Below are positions 34,659 through 45,656 of a DNA stretch of 64,000 bases, one piece after another. Under the pieces are notes generated by a model, which was not told the DNA's origin, made no database searches, and saw nothing but the letters and a program-made list of their open reading frames with translations. Source of the DNA: Curvularia sp. ZM96. Taxonomy: Eukaryota; Ascomycota; Dothideomycetes; Pleosporales; Pleosporaceae. Within the stretch, counting starts at the first letter, position 1; every line of letters starts with the position of its first letter. The translations under genes and the position numbers were made by a program. Where the stretch lies: assembly GCA_022457065.1 (NCBI GenBank), contig JAJGBQ010000001.1, positions 2,976,001 to 3,040,000 of the forward strand, in the 5' to 3' direction.

Positions 34659-35807
34659 ATGACCATGGCATCTCTTTCGCTCTACCTTGCTTTCTTCTCC
34701 TCTGCATTCTCCTCGCTCTCCAGTCTCTTCATCGCCCGCCTCTTCAAGCCTCAAACCGTTCCGCAGCGCGACCTCACCGGCCAAACAGCCATCGTAACCG
34801 GTGCCAACAGCGGAATTGGACTATGGATCGCTATCAAATTAGCTAACCAAGGCGCCACCGTGTGTCTCGCATGCCGGAACCAAGAAAAAGGCGATGCAGC
34901 CGTATCCTTCATCCAGTCTCAGCTTAACAACAATAGCAACGTCAGTTCTGGCAAAGTGAATGGAGAAGGCATCAAACCAGGAAACGTCTTCTGCTGGAAA
35001 GTCGATTTCAGCGACATGGAGAGCGTCCGCGCCTTTTGCTCGCGATGGAACGCCCAAGGAACTGAAATCGACATGCTGGTACATAACGCTGGCATTCCTG
35101 ACATCCCAAGTGGAGGCCGTCGCTATGACGAAAAGGGCCGCGATATCGTGTACATTACGAATGTAATTGGCAGTCTCCTCATGACACATCTTCTGGAGCA
35201 GCGACTCAGCCGCAACGCCAGAGTAGTATTCACGAGCAGTGGCGGCAGTTACAGCGCGGGAGATTCGTTTCTACTCCCCAGACCGCCGCGCCCGGACGAA
35301 GCAAGCGCAAATGTGGTGATAAGGCTATGGCGCAGTGTGAAAAAGGCTATCGGGATCAAAGACAGCGCGGCAGCCGTGTATGGACACACAAAGGCGCACC
35401 AGATCCTTTTCACAGCCTTGCTTCAGAAACACTTTTCCGCTTCCCATGGTACTAACCGTACCGCTCACTCTTTCAGCCCTGGCTTCACGAAAACCTCCAT
35501 TTTCGGAAAATTTGACATGGATTGGCGCACATGGTTTTATGATCCGGTCTTCTCTCTACTCAAGGCGACGGAGAATCTTGCTGCGCTAGATACGGATGAA
35601 GGGGCGAAGACGGGTGCGTGGCTGGCGGCTTGTGGAGGAGAAAAGGAGATCGAAGGCGGGAGGTATTGGGAGTGGATGACAAAGGAGGTTAGTGTTGTAG
35701 ATTTTGCGAGGGCCAGAATGGGAGAGGAGGCGTTTATGAAGAAGGCGAAGGAGATTTGGAAGGAGTGGGAGATAGATGCGGGGTGTAAGTGGGATCTCGC
35801 AATCTGA
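34659..35807 (+). CDS. short-chain dehydrogenase/reductase, membrane-anchored (RDH/WWOX-like)
   Basis: A single exon encodes 382 residues. SDRs are NAD(P)-dependent oxidoreductases acting on alcohols, ketones, sterols or lipids. The cofactor motif is TGANSGIG (47-54) after strand 1. NAG (143-145) stabilises the sheet. The predicted catalytic tetrad is N168, S194, Y241 and K245 (YGHTK). A hydrophobic N-terminal stretch, residues 5-26, precedes the fold and is more like a membrane anchor than a cleaved signal, so the enzyme probably faces the cytosol from the ER or lipid droplet. Residues 205-235 form an extra loop typical of the retinol-dehydrogenase-like group. The charged C-terminus after residue 330 is longer than in minimal SDRs. 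A second ATG two codons later (34665) is equally possible as the start. The substrate is unknown. Confidence 0.9.
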   Translation: MTMASLSLYLAFFSSAFSSLSSLFIARLFKPQTVPQRDLTGQTAIVTGANSGIGLWIAIKLANQGATVCLACRNQEKGDAAVSFIQSQLNNNSNVSSGKVNGEGIKPGNVFCWKVDFSDMESVRAFCSRWNAQGTEIDMLVHNAGIPDIPSGGRRYDEKGRDIVYITNVIGSLLMTHLLEQRLSRNARVVFTSSGGSYSAGDSFLLPRPPRPDEASANVVIRLWRSVKKAIGIKDSAAAVYGHTKAHQILFTALLQKHFSASHGTNRTAHSFSPGFTKTSIFGKFDMDWRTWFYDPVFSLLKATENLAALDTDEGAKTGAWLAACGGEKEIEGGRYWEWMTKEVSVVDFARARMGEEAFMKKAKEIWKEWEIDAGCKWDLAI

Positions 35808-36142
35808 GTGTTCGGCGAATTCGATTAGACGAGGGGTGGTTGTATAGGGTAGGAAACGAGGGAAACGCGAAGCAAGACTTGGAAGTTCGAGCTGTGCAAA
35901 GTACACTCTTGTTTTTGTTCATTTCAACGTACAAGCAGCGATGTGTTAATACTGAAGCAATCATAGGATACATCAACTAGCAAGTTCAGAATGCAAAAGC
36001 GAAGGCACAAAAAGGTTTCATAAGATCTAAAAAAAGAATGTTCTCACTCAAGCCAAAGAAATCGCACTTGCTAGCGAGCATAAAACCATGAATTCGTCAA
36101 GAGCGGGAGAAAAGTTGCCAGAGTCCCCTTTCCTGAGTTCCC
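35808..36142. other. convergent 3' intergenic region, SDR / alpha-amylase
   Basis: These 335 bp between convergent stop codons have no gene visible and serve as 3' ends of both neighbours. Confidence 0.5.
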
Positions 36143-38014
36143 TTACTGCCAGGAGCTGGTCACACTGACACTGTTCTGGCACGTAGGTGCGGTGTACGAC
36201 CTGTTGGGGTCACTCTCCCAGGTAACAGTTCCTCCACTGCTGACCTTGACAAACTTGTACTGAATCGTGGATCCAGCCGTCAAAGGGAGGGTGATTGTCC
36301 AGACGGGGTTGCTAGATGTGTAGCTAGATGCTGAGAGGGCAGGGCCTGAAGCGGGAGTCCAGTTACCGAGCTGAGCCGTGTTACCAGTGATCCTGATGGT
36401 GTCGCCAGGGACGGTTGTAATGCGGTGGGTGAAGGTAACGGAAACAGAAGTAGGGCACGCGGTGGATGTGCCAGTGGCAGTGGCAGTGCGTGTGGTAAGA
36501 GTGGTGCCAGTAGTAGGCGTAGCACCGCCAGCGACAAGGACAACAGGCTCACCGTTGGTGGTGGTTACGCAAATCTGGCCGTTGCCGTCGGCACTGACAG
36601 CCGCGTTATCTCGGTAGATATCGTTCCAGCGACCGTTAGCCTTTTGAGTGTTGAAGCAGTGCCGGGTGTTGGAGTTGCCACCGGAGTTGGTAGTGAGAAC
36701 AATGAGGTTGCCACCAGCTCGGCTCCAGGCATAAGCAGTGTCGGCCACGTACAGGTGGACATGGTCGTTACCAGCAAGGCCACCGGCTGCCTTTCTTGCG
36801 GCGGTAAACTTCTGGATGGTCTTGTAAAGATCAGTGTTGGTGTTGAAGTTGCTGCGCCAAAGGTCCTCTCGGTTGGCTGGGTCGTCACCACCAGCGTAAC
36901 CCTGCTCAGTACCGTAGTACAGGATCGGGATACCACGCGCAAGAATGACATAAGCCAAGGCGTTCTTGAGCAAGGTCTGATCGTTCTTGACGTTCAACCA
37001 GCGCTTGTTGTCGTGGTTGTCCAGGAAGGTTCCCAACGCTGATGGATCAGGGAAGAGGTTGCTGACTGTGTTCATCATGTCCACGAGCGCTTGGGATGAG
37101 CCCTTCTGTTGGTAGAAGTTGTTCATCGGGTAGTAAACCGCATAGTTTAGAAGACCAGGCATGAGCTTGGCATACTCAGCCAGGTAGTTAGGGTTGCCGT
37201 CAAACACCTCGCCGATGCTGTAGACACCTGTTGCAGACGAGAAACCTGGCCAAAAGTCCTTTTCGACGTGCTTGACAGTATCAATGCGGACACCATCAAA
37301 CTGATACTCCTTTACAAGCCAAGACACCCAAGTGTTCAACAGTGTACGGAGCTCACTCTTGCTGGTGTTGATATCGGGAAGATTGGCAATTTCGCATACC
37401 TCGACACTGTTTTGGTCGTTGTAGTTGATGGTGCAAGGGGTATGGTACGATGAAGACTGGTCAAGAGGCGAAGGGCGATTGGACGAGACTGAACCAGGTC
37501 CCATGTGGTTTGCAACCACATCAACCATCATGTACATTCCCTGTAAGATGTAAGCAAGTGCGTATTGAAAATGCCAAATTCAGAAATACCTTGGCATGAG
37601 CAGCGTTAACTAGGCTCTTCAAGTCGTCAGCAGTACCGTAATTGGAGTTGATCGCATATAGGTCCTCGGCCCAGTAACCATGGTATCCAGCAGCCTTGTC
37701 TGCAAGTTGCGTCAGTATCATAGTATCTTTGCAAAGCCCATGATAGACATACTTGAAACCACAGGGGTAATCCAGATGGCATCGAAGCCTAGTGACTTGA
37801 TATAGTCGAGCTTGGACTCAAGGCCTTTAAATGTTCCACCGCAGTAGTTCCCAAGGTTGCTGCATTGCGAACCGCCGGTATCACTGCTGCTGCGAGCAAT
37901 GCGATCAGTCAGAACGAAGTAGATGCTGCGGGACTTCCATGCCGCCGTGTCAGCCGCGGAGGCTATGGAAGCAATGTAGAAAAAGATCGTGGTGATGATA
38001 TTGAGCAGCAACAT
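36143..38014 (-). CDS. secreted alpha-amylase, GH13 with C-terminal CBM20 starch-binding domain
   Basis: Three exons (introns 37700-37752 and 37541-37589) encode 589 residues. The start is ATG 38014, which opens a signal peptide (MLLLNIITTIFFYIASIASA). The enzyme cleaves internal alpha-1,4 bonds of starch outside the cell. The GH13 triad is intact: D211 in DGVRIDTVKH, E235 in SIGEVFDG, D301 in FLDNHD. Other family blocks are DVVANHMG and GIPILYYGTEQGYAGG. A Thr-rich linker (near residues 470-490) joins the catalytic part to a CBM20 of about 100 residues, which carries the ITGNTAQLGNW, YTSSNPVW and YKFVKV blocks. A TATAAA box lies 87 bp upstream. The gene is head to head with an AA13 starch monooxygenase that bears a closely similar CBM20. 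Fungal taka-amylase orthologs often lack CBM20, so the two-domain form is worth noting. Confidence 0.95.
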
Positions 38015-38100
38015 CTTGAAGAGAGGAGTGCTTCTCAAGGCTGATGATTGAAGGTCTCTGGAGAGAGATGCTTTCGAAGCAGACGAGGTTGACCGTGAGA

Positions 38101-38106
38101 TTTATA
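38101..38106 (-). promoter_or_regulatory. TATA box of the alpha-amylase gene
   Basis: TATAAA on the minus strand, 87 bp upstream of ATG 38014, a usual distance for fungal hydrolase genes. Confidence 0.6.
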
Positions 38107-38892
38107 GACGTGTTGTGAGGCTGCGTGTATTGCAAGGCCATCCAAGATCTTCAGCTCACCCCACAATCTCAATGCCAGGTCCGAGTGGCGGTGGTCAGTG
38201 TTGTTCGGCACTTTCGATGCCTGTGCGAGATGATCCACGATAGTAGACGCGCCAGAGTGGGTTAGATGCGATGCGAAGAACGAGCTTGTTCCCTCGGACC
38301 GTCATGAACCCATTCAAGAACGTGTACCTGAATAACCCACTTACACATGAAGATCCCTCGGACCGAGCAGCAGGCTTTATTGTACCTCGTGGACGTCTGA
38401 AACAGACTCGCGAATGACAGATGACGGTGCAAACACCTGATTGGGAAGTTGGGGAAACGGGAGGGTGGATTACTAGAACAGTGGCCCAGTGATATTGGCC
38501 GGTCGCGTGTAGTGTTTTTCGCGCGCATGGACTCTAGGGCGACTAGAGGCTGCCCGGCTCCCAGGGGAAATGAGAAGTGTCGCAAGGTCTTGATGACAGT
38601 GGCGGTCTAAGCGAGCTGATGTGCCTCGGGCTGGGGTACTTAGCATCATCGTCTAGAAGGCGGAGTCCCCGCATTTGACGGCAAAACGTGTTTTTTCAAT
38701 TTAAGGTGCGGGCCGGGCGACGTTCTCACGTTCTCATGACCACTTTCGCATGCCCTTATGATGACCGGGCTAGTAGGCTTACTTTTATGCCGACAGCGAT
38801 CCAATAGCGGCCTGGGTGGGCATCGTGACTACGATGAATAGGGGAAGCGGCCGAAGCACGCTACCTCGTTCCATGACGGTGGGTTCAGAGGA

Positions 38893-38906
38893 CGGACGCA
38901 CTCCGG
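38893..38906. promoter_or_regulatory. AmyR-type binding site, CGG-N8-CGG
   Basis: The bases CGG ACGCACTC CGG fit the CGG-N8-(C/A)GG consensus of the Zn2Cys6 activator AmyR, which induces amylolytic genes in Aspergillus. The site lies between two starch genes, 469 bp from the LPMO start and about 880 bp from the amylase start. One such match can arise by chance, but its position fits. Binding is inferred. Confidence 0.5.
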
Positions 38907-39252
38907 TACTGGGTGCCCTATGCGTGTGAGTGCATCTTGCAGACGGCAAAATTCCACGAATCTTCGGTGCTGTACGAAAACGCGGAGCCGGGCAGGCTAG
39001 CGCATAAACTCGCGGCATATGGGTAAGCTCGACTAGCGAAACTCGTGGAAATCATCTAGGAGACACGACGTTGTCGTCCAAGATGATGTTAATTTGGGTA
39101 GCGATGTACTCCACGTTATGTGCCGACTTTAACCCAATCACCGTTTGTAGAGAGACGGTATCCATGTAAGACATGACTTGAGTACGGCATACCGTCACGT
39201 TCGGAGAGGTCACTGTAAGTCGATGATCGTGAAGCGGTAGAGGACGAGTTCG

Positions 39253-39259
39253 TATATAA
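39253..39259 (+). promoter_or_regulatory. TATA box of the AA13 LPMO gene
   Basis: TATATAA, 116 bp upstream of ATG 39375, preceded by a GC-containing stretch. It is a plausible core promoter. Confidence 0.55.
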
Positions 39260-39374
39260 CCACTGCAAAAGTGCTTCCTGTTGTCATCCGCTGTGCCATT
39301 CGACTACCCGAGTCTTGGTTCATTGCAACTTTATTCTTTTTCACCGACCCTTGAAGAGAACATACCTTTTTACC

Positions 39375-40666
39375 ATGCTGTCTAAAATTATACCTCTTCT
39401 CGCACTTGCGGTTAGCGCTGATGCGCACGGCTATCTCACCTCTCCAATGAGCCGGACAGGCTTGAATGCGCAGGTAAATAGACACGCATTCTCGACTGAT
39501 AGTCGAAGACAGCGATCTGATAAGTGTTTGCTAAAATCTTCCAGTCTGGAGCCGACACGTGCCCGGAGTGCACCATCCTTGAGCCTGTGACAGCATGGCC
39601 CGACCTCGACGCCGCAGCCGTAGGGCGTTCGGGTCCTTGCGGGTACAACGCTCGCGTATCCGTTGATTATAACCAGCCCGGACCTCGCTGGGGCTCGCAA
39701 CCCGTCATTACCTATAACGCAGGCGATGTGGTGGATGTACAGTGGTGCGTCGATGCCAACGGCGACCACGGCGGCATGTTCACCTATCGAATCTGCCAAG
39801 ACCAAGCTCTTGTTGACAAGTTTTTGACTCCTGGGTACCTTCCTACCGAAGCAGAGAAGCAAGCCGCAGAGGATTGCTTCGAAGCCGGAGAGTTGAAATG
39901 CACCGATGTCCCTGGACAGACATGTGGATTTAACACGGACTGTCAACAAGGCCAGGCTTGCTGGAGGAACGACTGGTTTACATGTAAGTGAATGTCGATC
40001 CTGTGGAACGGGAAAGTGGACTGACACGGGGCAGGTGGTGGCTTCAACGATGGCAAAAAGTGCAGGGGGGTCGACAACGCACCCCTAAATTCGTGCTATA
40101 CCAGCATCGCAGGTGGATATACGGTCAGCTCGAAGATTAAGATTCCAAACTACACGAGCAACCACACGCTGCTGTCGTTCAAGTGGAACTCGTTTCAGAC
40201 TCCGCAAGTATACTTGACATGCGCTGATATCAGAATCAACGGAAGTGGATCAGACTCATCTCCGCCAACTTCAAGCAAAGCGCCTACATCTTCGGCGAAG
40301 CCGACTTCGACTTCAGCTCCAGCAGCAACACCTACTGGCTGTGCGGCCACTGTGTCCACCGTATCAGTGACATTCAACTCCAAGACCACGACATCGTTTG
40401 GTCAGACAGTCAAGATTGTTGGATCAATTGCCCAACTTGGCAGCTGGAACACAGCAAATGCACCTGCGCTGTCTGCGAGCCAGTACACCTCCTCCAACCC
40501 ACTGTGGTCGACAAAGATTGACCTACCGGCCGGTAAGAGCTTCGAGTACAAGTTCATCAAGGTCGAAAGCAGTGGTGCGGTGACATACGAGTCTGGTGCT
40601 AACCGCCAGTACACCGTGCCTAAGGGATGCTCAAGTACCACTACTGTTGACAGTGCCTGGAAGTAA
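39375..40666 (+). CDS. secreted starch-active lytic polysaccharide monooxygenase, AA13 with CBM20
   Basis: Three exons (introns 39474-39544 and 39984-40034) encode 389 residues. AA13 enzymes are copper monooxygenases that oxidatively cleave crystalline starch and boost amylases. The signal peptide (residues 1-17) ends so that His18 becomes the mature N-terminus, as the copper histidine brace requires. The second brace histidine is H108 in NGDHGGM, which is mature position 91, the position I recall for the characterised Aspergillus AA13. The axial tyrosine is likely Y239 in FQTPQVYLTCADI. Many cysteines (for example CPEC, CGFNTDC, CGGFNDGKKC) fit the disulfide-rich AA13 fold. A Ser/Thr/Pro/Ala linker (about 248-285) leads to a C-terminal CBM20 that closely resembles that of the divergent alpha-amylase. 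Splicing gives DWFTCGGFNDG and NAQSGADTCPEC. The assignment is firm. Confidence 0.95.
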
Positions 40667-42285
40667 AGTTCGCCTATGTATAACAATATAAATGAGGAAT
40701 TTGAGTTTTCATCGCAATCTATTGCATCTTTCTGACTTCGGAAACTCGACTTGACGTTGACAGGGAAGACTGTGATCGCTTCTATCCAATCGGCTCCTAG
40801 TTAGATGTTGCCTTGCCATAGAGCCTGGTGTCATGCATTCATATACGCATTTGTTTTGCGAATATGGTGTCGGATGTAAAAGACCAAAACGATATAGAAG
40901 CTGCCTCTACCCGTTATGAATATCTGTTTGCCGTATAGCCAAGTTTTGCCACTATGGATTTTTCGGTAATTCTCGGTGTGTAACCATGGCAGATGTAATC
41001 CGGATGTTGGAGTCCGTAAGCCTTTACGACGGTTACGGTGATGAGTCGGATAGTTTGTCGTCGTCCCAGGTGTAGTGGAGGTGTGAAGTGTAGAAGCTCT
41101 GGGGTAGGTCAAAACGCGCTAAATCACGGCCCCGGCTCGCCACGCGTCAAGCTCCTCTGGACTACAGCAATTCGCCAACAATACGACACTAGGCGATTTT
41201 TTACGAGTCCTTACAAGGGCCAATGCGCGAAAACGTGGGTAACTTGGAAATCTTTTGAGGACTGGAACTCATGGACTCTCCTGAGTCCAGACTATTGGCT
41301 GACCACAGCCTTTCCTTATTGGAGTGGCTCGAAGCGGGGATACGCCTACTACTATACGAACAAGGGAAAGTCCAGGTGTCCTGATATGCGCAGTAAGCTG
41401 ATGGCGAGACCGGATTGCACGGAAGGACAGAGATTCCGAGGCCTACGAGCTGATTGTGGGGTTCAACCAGCCATACAGCCTTTCGATACAGGAAAAGGTC
41501 AACCGGCCCCCAAACGCCATGCGAACGGTCCTCACTAGACAGCGCATAACCGTTACTAGTTTCATCGGACAGCGAGGAACGTCACAGCGAATGCGGAGGT
41601 GAACTGAAAGTATACTATTTCTAGTTTGGGGATGAAGGCACTAAGGATTCGATAGTAAATGTGGCGTTGGACGCCTTGTTGACCTGGACAACGTTCTTGA
41701 AAAAGGTACGAAGAGGCAGGCAACGCAGCAAAAAATTGTTATTATCTTTGTTATTATCAATTGCCAGACATCTGACGACCGTTAACCCATTGTTCTGCGA
41801 GAACCTCTAAAGACGTCGTGTTTGTTGTCGTCACGATGGCAACCAAACACTCTAAGAATTGGCAGTCAGCAAAGGCACGCTGCCGAGCCACCACAGTTCC
41901 TTTTGCAGGACACGAACACGCACTTGGGACTGATGCCCTGGTTTTCGGCTTCTCTAGATCTTGCGGCTGAAGACCCAGTTCGCCTATCGGGGCTGTCGCA
42001 GGATTACGCCTCTCTATTTCGAGGCAAAACTGTTTAACCGGCCTCGCCTAATTGGACAGCTGCAATGCACATGTAAGTGCAGCCTCATAAGCAGGATATA
42101 TTGGCTGGCGTACGAGAACGCGAATATTTGGTAGAAGAAACCCCTCTTCCAACTAGTCTTCCCAGCACGACTTTTCCTTCCAAACAATCTTGCCAAACAT
42201 TGCATAGATACTGCAGTCTTGGCCATCCGACACCCATTCGGTCGTTACCTTCTTCCATTCTGTCCGTATCCAGGCGATATCCAAG
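40667..42285. other. intergenic, AA13 to small secreted protein gene
   Basis: These 1619 bp have no supported gene. The frame 41041-41538 is open for 166 codons and is Trp/Tyr-rich in the middle, but it has no recognisable domain, signal or splice context. The last 100 bp before 42286 are CT-rich and probably core promoter. Confidence 0.5.
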
Positions 42286-42673
42286 ATGCATCTTCCCACC
42301 GTTCTCACCGCGCTTCTCTTTACATCCGTCACCCTCGCATCGCCATATGCGTGGGCCGAGCCTCAAGCGAACGTTCCTTCAAGCGTCAGCAGCCGGAAGC
42401 CCAACCGTACACACCACAGGCATGAAAAGACGCCGACTTTCCGACAACCATGCAAATGCCAAGAACCCATTGTACCTATGAACTTGCTTGACGAGAATGA
42501 GAAGTGCATGATGAAGTACGCAGCAGCAATGGGTTGCTACCTGAGTTCCAAGGGCGGATGTCCTTCGCCCGCACCAGCTGTAAGTTTACCTGCTCGTACA
42601 AACAGAGATTTGAGCATGTGCTGATTTGCAGCAGTGTGGACTTGGTCCTCTACCCGGCTCCCCAATGATGTAA
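42286..42673 (+). CDS. small cysteine-rich secreted protein, effector-like
   Basis: Two exons (intron 42580-42631; the acceptor could also be 3 bp later) encode about 111 residues. The ATG at 42286 follows a CT-rich leader ending CCAAG. A clear signal peptide (MHLPTVLTALLFTSVTLA) is followed by a short basic segment rich in His and Arg (RTHHRHEK). The mature part then has six cysteines: a CKC pair, single Cys residues in EKC, MGC and GGC, and one in the last exon (CGLGPLPGS). Six Cys would allow three disulfides. I do not recognise the family. Size, signal peptide and even Cys count fit apoplastic effectors or antimicrobial-type proteins of plant-associated fungi, but that is inference. Without the second exon the Cys count would be odd, which supports the intron. 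Confidence 0.75.
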
Positions 42674-43083
42674 TATATTGGCAAAGTCAGGATAGGAGTT
42701 CGGTGGTCGCCGCGTATACATAACAGAGGCCGGTTATTGCTCAAGCTTTTTTTTCGTGTGAATTATGATTCTTGTAGTACAAAAAGCAGGACACAAACAC
42801 AAACGAATACAATCTTTCATGCAATTGGTTTGGTCTGAGTACGGGGCATGATATTACTGCTAGTGAACATCCGCCTAATTCGAGGTCTGCCATACCCAGG
42901 CTGCACCCAATTGGACTTCGTCATGGGCCTCTCGAGCCGCCAATTGAAGCATAGGATGCACTGCCAAACACCATTTGCCCTCCTCGTACGTTACCCCATC
43001 ATTACCTCCCTCTCAATCTCAGCTTCTTCTATGGCTCAGGACCTTACCCCAGCAATCCTTTTCCTAAGCCAACCTTCAGCACC
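42674..43083. other. convergent intergenic region
   Basis: These 410 bp lie between the small secreted protein gene and the minus-strand unknown gene. The open frame 42848-43087 overlaps the end of the latter and looks random. Confidence 0.5.
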
Positions 43084-45656
43084 TTAGTCTGCCTTCATCC
43101 GCTTACTCGAACTCTCTCCACTCTCTTCCATTGCCCGCTTTCTTGCTGCCGTGCTCTTCTTGACCCTCTGGCGATCCTTTTTCAACGCCTCAGCAAATCT
43201 TCCCGTAACCTCCTTATCCGGACATCCGCTTTCACCAGGTTCGATCAGAGGCTCGATTCCCGCTATCTTCAGCATGACCGGTACGTCGCTGAGAAGGACT
43301 TGATAGCGACCGTTATCTCTGCACCAATGAATGAGAGCAGTCAGCGGGCCAGCATCAATGCCTGAAGGAAGTGACTGCAGACCATGCGCAAGAGCGAGAA
43401 GAGGATAATCAATCTTCTCGTAGATATCGTACGTCCATCCCTCAGCCGTGTAGCTAGCAGCATCTTCAACGGCGTTGGATTTGGGCAACAAAGTTGGCGC
43501 AGGAGAGGGCGTACCCATGCTCGCATCTATAATATCGATTTCTTCAATGGCCTCATGCTTGGTGGCACCTTGCTTTCGTGCATTGGCTACTGCGCTGCTG
43601 ATAGTATTTGCCTTGGGCGCCGTTTCATCATCCAGCTCACGTGTCATGCATATCATGTTGCGTATGAAACTTGGCGTTATGCCTGCGCGATGCAGTCGAT
43701 CAGATGCGTGGCGCCAGTAATAGTGCAGTGGGAAAAAGCACAAGAGCTCTGCGATGGTGAATTCTGTTTCACCTAGAAGCGTAATGTCGACGTTGACAGG
43801 CGTCGCAACACTCTTCAGAGGGCAAAATATCTTGGTAGTTTTGCCTCTGGTGGGTTGATCCTGGTTTAGCAGGATGGGATTTGGTGTGGAATTTGGTCTT
43901 AGCGATGTTGGCTCTTCGGCTTGAAGGGCTAGCATCATGAGCTCTGGAATCGGCGACTTCAACTTGCGAACCGATCGTACAGCACCTGTACCATGCCGAG
44001 ACTTGCCTGGTGTCGGAACGAAATCAGCGGTAGGGTTACTTTCTTCCGTTGATAACCAACGCCATCCGTCGGCGAGGTCAATGACCATGTCAGGACAATC
44101 ACGCGTCTCGCGCCATGGATAAATAGACTCCAAATCGAATGCACTGAAGGCACTGAAGCCGACAGTACCACTGGAAGTATTGTTTGACCCTGTTCCTGAG
44201 GCAGACGGGGCGTGGAAGTCTAGCTGGCCCTCCCATGGTAACGTCCAGTCTACCCCGTCGAAGTTGAATACCTCTGCGTCCGATCCATCGCTTAGTTTGA
44301 GCATGTCGGGTAGCATGCCATACTCCGGATGTAGCTCGCCGCCAGGTACATGCTTGTGCAGACCTCCTTGGTGTAGCTCCTCACACGTCAATGGCAAAGG
44401 TCCGACAGGGGTCAGCTTGAACGCTTGGTGGTATGGATCGAAGACTAGAGGATTTAGCCCAGACCATGATACATGTTTCCAGTTCATGGGAAGAACCAGC
44501 TTCGGGACACGAGTTATATCCGGAAGGCCATTAACGACAGGCACGAATTGATGGTGGAAGATCAGGCGTGGGTCCAACGTTGGGTAGGGATAGGATGGAT
44601 GCGTGCCGCCACCCGGGGGATACTGTAGCTGCCAAGAAGTAGAGTGTACAGTAGGAAGATCTTCAAATGGTATTGGGTCGGACTTGGCGACAACGATAGT
44701 GGCCTCGGGTTGTGCAGTAGGCTCTTCGTCTAAACGAGGTTTGCGAGTAGGCCGCGGAGCTGGCTCAGAAATAACTGAGAAAACAAGTATCAGCAGGTAC
44801 GTAGGAAAAGTGATATGCATATGAACTGACCTTCTGGATTTTTCTTTACACGCAGTCTAGCGCTACGACGCATCGGCGTGGGACTGGGTCTTTCACCGAG
44901 CTGGCGGGCAAGTGCTGCGTCACGCTCCACATCATTTTCGATCACTTCGAAATCATTCCCGTTCTTGAATTCTGTAGTGGCTGCATCTGCATCTGAGCAA
45001 GAGTCATGTGGATTTGGTGGTGTCTGATTTAGCTCTTCTGCATCGGTATGCGTTTGCTCAGACTTGGCGTGCTTTGCACCTTTACCCAGGGACTCGTTCG
45101 CATTGGTGAAGACATCTGGAAGCGGGATTTTGCCAATGATGAAGTCTCTTGGTACTTCAGACATGGGGCTTTGAATCGCATTGTCGCTTGAGCAGATGGC
45201 AGGTGCTCCCGGGCTGTGCTTTGCAAAGCCAGGGGTTTGCGGTGATGGTAACCCATGCCAAAGCACTGGAACATGTTGCTTGGTTGGAGTCTTCGGTGTT
45301 TCGACCTCATTTGCCTCCTCTGATTCGCCCCACACGAAGAAGGCATTCAAGTTCTCGGTCTTTTGGTTGCCATTCTCCTGGCGGCAACTGTTCCCACCAG
45401 AAACATCTAGATGGCGTGGCGGCGTTGCCATTTGCTTCTGGTTTTGGCCCGCGGTACTGCCGGTCGGCATGAAAGTAAGAGTAGAGTCGACAGTCTCAAT
45501 CTCGGTGTCGTGTTGAGATGCCCTGCAAGGCGAGTTGAAATTGCCTGTTGTGTCTGTTAGTCCCTGCAAATCTTGAGTGGTAGCATTGTGAAGCCGCTTA
45601 CTGGAACTTATATATCCTTCTCTTGCGGGTGAAGGCGTGCGGTAAGGTCTTCCCAT
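43084..45656 (-). CDS. large protein of unknown function, member 1 of a local family
   Basis: At least two exons (intron 44775-44830) encode 838 residues if translation begins at ATG 45656 (MGRPYRTPSPAREGYISS). A further in-frame 57-bp stretch at 45545-45601 has GT-AG ends and a CTAAC branch word, so it may be an intron, giving 819 residues. An alternative start at 45876 (MGYASE) with an upstream intron is also possible. The first 275 residues are polar and disordered, with basic clusters (RRSARLRVKKN). The middle is Pro- and His-rich. Two blocks match the neighbouring genes at 49125 and 53328: residues 606-656 (TIAELLCFFPL, AGITPSFIRNM) and 731-782 (LALAHGLQSLPSGIDAGPLT). The C-terminus is basic (KKDRQRVKKSTAARKR), probably nuclear. 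No signal peptide is seen. I do not recognise the family and assign no function. Confidence 0.75.

Larger units (their letters stand above)
38015..39374. promoter_or_regulatory. shared divergent promoter, alpha-amylase / AA13 LPMO
   Basis: These 1360 bp separate the two starch-degradation start codons. The region contains core promoter elements for both genes and one clean CGG-N8-CGG site. Several CTGGGG-type words (for example near 38630) could be CreA sites, but these are short and common. No coding sequence is supported; the frames at 38262-38585 and 38785-39018 are judged random. Confidence 0.7.

Noticed and set aside
38015..38038. N-terminal extension of the alpha-amylase to 38038
   Set aside because: That codon is TTG; the first ATG is 38014 and directly starts a signal peptide.
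41041..41538. 166-residue open frame with Trp/Tyr-rich middle
   Set aside because: No domain, no signal peptide and no splice context were found; an open frame of this size can occur by chance in balanced-composition DNA.
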